A stretch of 8,216 nt of DNA from Ignavibacteria bacterium UBA4661 (lineage in GTDB: Bacteria > Bacteroidota > Ignavibacteria > Kapaibacteriales > UBA4661), in assembly GCA_002405405.1 (NCBI GenBank), contig DHLT01000023.1, positions 1 to 8,216 on the forward strand, read 5' to 3'. Each line of letters opens with the position of its first letter. Position 1 is the stretch's first letter. The translations under genes were made by a program, and so were the position numbers. Below the pieces are notes generated by a model that saw only the letters and a program-made list of their open reading frames with translations, ran no database searches and had not been told where the DNA came from. Positions 7,012-8,216 of the stretch are shown in pieces.

Positions 7012-7046
7012 AAAAGCCCCACTCTTTATTCAAGAATGGGGCTTTT
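7012..7046 (-). terminator. Rho-independent terminator for the pseudouridine synthase gene
   Basis: Arms 7012-7026 (AAAAGCCCCACTCTT) and 7032-7046 (AAGAATGGGGCTTTT) form a 15-bp stem around a 5-nt loop with one non-matching position. In minus-strand RNA that position is a G-U wobble and the stem is followed by five U; in plus-strand RNA it is a C-A mismatch with four U. It lies 51 bp beyond the stop of the minus-strand synthase gene, so that gene is the main client. It may also end plus-strand transcripts from lpxB and the acyltransferase, which stop 183 bp before it. Confidence 0.9.
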
Positions 7047-7097
7047 GACTATGCTTGCGTGCTCGAGTTACAGCTTTGAAGAAATTCTACGAAAACA

Positions 7098-8216
7098 TTA
7101 CTCAGCCGATTGCTGTTCTGTCGGTGTTTCGCTTTCGACTGCCGGTTGCTCATCATGCGTTCCTGCCGGTGCACCACCAAAAAAGAATGAACCTGATGGA
7201 TTTTCTGTCATGCGCAGAAGATCAAGTTCATAATCATTGAGTGCTTTCCATGAGCCGGGAGTCAGAGTATCAGAGGTCAACGAACCGATACGATAACGAT
7301 GCATGCCGAGCACCTCTAATCCTTGTGCTTTAAGGGCTTTGCGGATCATCGTTGGCGTAGATTTTTTTACGGTAATGGTAACCCATGTCGAACGTTTGTT
7401 TTCTTGATGAATGCTCATCGAGGCTTCGCCTTTGGTTGTGTTCAACGCTTTTTCGGCTGCCTTGATTTCTTTTGCTTTTGGTGTGCGTTGTACTTTTATC
7501 CAATACTCTTTTTCAATTGTTGCCAATGGACAGAGTGATTCGTTTTTATGAGCTGCATCATTGGTCATCAACACTAAACCCGACATGCTTTTGTCCAACC
7601 GCCCTGCAGGGAAATACCATTGTTCCGTCGAAGGAACAATAGAATGAATAGTGCGTTTATTCGACTCTTTGGAAGGAATCAAGCGTTGATTTTTATGAAC
7701 AAGAATATAGGAGTGTTCACGTTGTTTGGTCAGTGGCAATTCATCGACCATGATACGATCCTGCATCACTGTGAAACGTGTATTGGGATCATTCGTCATT
7801 GTGCCATTCAGACGAACACGAGCATTTTGGATATACTCAATAGCGATATTGCGTGAGCAGAACTGTAGCGTTGCCAGTGCACGAGCTAATGAGATAACAT
7901 GTTCATTTTTCTTTTTACTACGCCCTTGTTGCTGACCATGAGGACGCACTGATAAAGAGCGTTTGCGTGAGTCGCCGGAACGAGCACCACCGCGATTGTC
8001 GCGGAAACCACCACTACCGCGATTATCACGGAAGTTGCGACTACCACGATCGCCACCGCGATTATCGAATCCTCGATTATCACGAGGAGGATAACTACGT
8101 CCTTCGCCGCTACGACTGCTACCACCACGATTGTCGAACCCACGACCATCACGGGGTGGATAATGACGTCCTTCGCCGCTACGACCTTCACGGGGTGGAT
8201 AGTTGCGTCCCTCACC
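7098..8216 (-). CDS. RsuA/RluB-family pseudouridine synthase with RGG-rich N-terminal extension (5' end beyond window)
   Basis: An RNA-modifying enzyme that isomerises a specific uridine to pseudouridine in rRNA; RluB acts on 23S and RsuA on 16S. The frame is open from the right edge to TAA at 7098-7100, 372 codons. Visible residues 1-83 are Gly/Arg/Asp/Asn repeats. An S4 RNA-binding domain follows at about 107-160 (LARALATLQFCSRNIA, ARVRLNG). The catalytic motif is GRLDKSMSGLVLMTND (205-220), with the nucleophilic Asp at 208. EKEYWIKV and the late segment MHRYRIGSLTSD come after, and the tail is Gln/Glu-rich. The motif has Met where Thr is usual in DxxTxGL, and the usual LxxxLxHP segment after TND is altered, so the specificity is uncertain. 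A GTG at 7949 could start a short form, but the repeat region is in frame and continues off the window, so the long form is preferred. A terminator follows at 7012-7046. Confidence 0.92.
   Translation of the reverse strand, partial: GEGRNYPPREGRSGEGRHYPPRDGRGFDNRGGSSRSGEGRSYPPRDNRGFDNRGGDRGSRNFRDNRGSGGFRDNRGGARSGDSRKRSLSVRPHGQQQGRSKKKNEHVISLARALATLQFCSRNIAIEYIQNARVRLNGTMTNDPNTRFTVMQDRIMVDELPLTKQREHSYILVHKNQRLIPSKESNKRTIHSIVPSTEQWYFPAGRLDKSMSGLVLMTNDAAHKNESLCPLATIEKEYWIKVQRTPKAKEIKAAEKALNTTKGEASMSIHQENKRSTWVTITVKKSTPTMIRKALKAQGLEVLGMHRYRIGSLTSDTLTPGSWKALNDYELDLLRMTENPSGSFFFGGAPAGTHDEQPAVESETPTEQQSAE
7968..8216 (-). repeat. Repeats encoding GEGRxYPPR / FDNRGG units in the synthase N-terminus
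   Basis: Translated on the minus strand, this stretch reads as imperfect repeats: GEGRNYPPREGRS, then GEGRHYPPRDGRGFDNRGG, then GEGRSYPPRDNRGFDNRGG, then shorter FRDNRGG units. At DNA level CGTCCTTCGCCGCTACGA occurs identically at 8098-8115 and 8167-8184, 69 bp (23 codons) apart. The ACGGGGTGGAT unit recurs 39 bp (13 codons) apart near 8151 and 8190. All periods seen keep the frame. The encoded segment is surely disordered and positively charged, suited to RNA binding. Confidence 0.85.

Noticed and set aside
6837..7022. Minus-strand frame of 61 codons in the intergenic region before the terminator
   Set aside because: It begins within the terminator hairpin, is Cys-rich without a motif, and has no support beyond being open. 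The rest of 6829-7011 shows nothing recognisable.
7886..8215. Minus-strand frame of 109 codons rich in Val/Ile that looks like membrane segments
   Set aside because: It is the RGG-repeat region read one base out of frame; the repeat frame joins directly to the S4 and catalytic domains.

Overview
The window looks like chromosomal DNA from a Gram-negative bacterium of the Bacteroidota/Chlorobiota (FCB) type, with a DNA-modification gene at the left edge that does not match its surroundings. Three things support this. There are lipid A genes (lpxB plus a DUF374-type acyltransferase). There is a pseudouridine synthase with a long Arg/Gly-rich N-terminal extension of a kind common in Bacteroidota. 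Nearly all the housekeeping genes lack an obvious Shine-Dalgarno sequence. The phylum is an inference; no rRNA or other strong marker is present.

Layout. Positions 1-1359 (minus) hold the N-terminal ~453 residues of a Type III restriction-modification methyltransferase (Mod), cut by the left edge; a Res subunit would be expected further left. Its central target-recognition region has clearly different codon use from its flanks. Positions 1523-2038 (minus) hold an orphan ATP-binding fragment of a sensor histidine kinase. Kinase-like sequence continues upstream of its only start until an in-frame stop, so it is probably a remnant. Positions 2145-2267 contain a doubtful 40-residue reading frame. 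Positions 2313-2969 (plus) encode an unrecognised His/Trp-rich protein that converges on a PAS-domain protein (2988-3902, minus). The C-terminal half of that PAS protein is helical and resembles RsbU-N/KaiA-type signalling domains. Upstream of it on the same strand is an M48 metallopeptidase lipoprotein (3975-4784).

Divergent from the peptidase, lpxB (5037-6173) and a DUF374/LpxJ-like acyltransferase (6214-6828) form a short lipid A operon. A strong hairpin terminator (7012-7046), best suited to minus-strand transcription, separates it from a minus-strand RsuA/RluB-family pseudouridine synthase (7098-8216). That gene's N-terminal end lies beyond the right edge, and its visible N-terminal ~83 residues are RGG/YPPR repeats.

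How the genes relate: lpxB and the acyltransferase would act in sequence in lipid A assembly at the inner membrane, and the peptidase would act in the periplasm, so 3975-6828 is an envelope-related block. The PAS protein and the kinase fragment are signalling parts with no visible partner. I saw no tRNA, rRNA, CRISPR array, insertion sequence or complete novel defence system. The most interesting items are the mosaic Mod recognition domain, the PAS plus RsbU-N-like protein, the kinase remnant and the unknown 218-residue protein.
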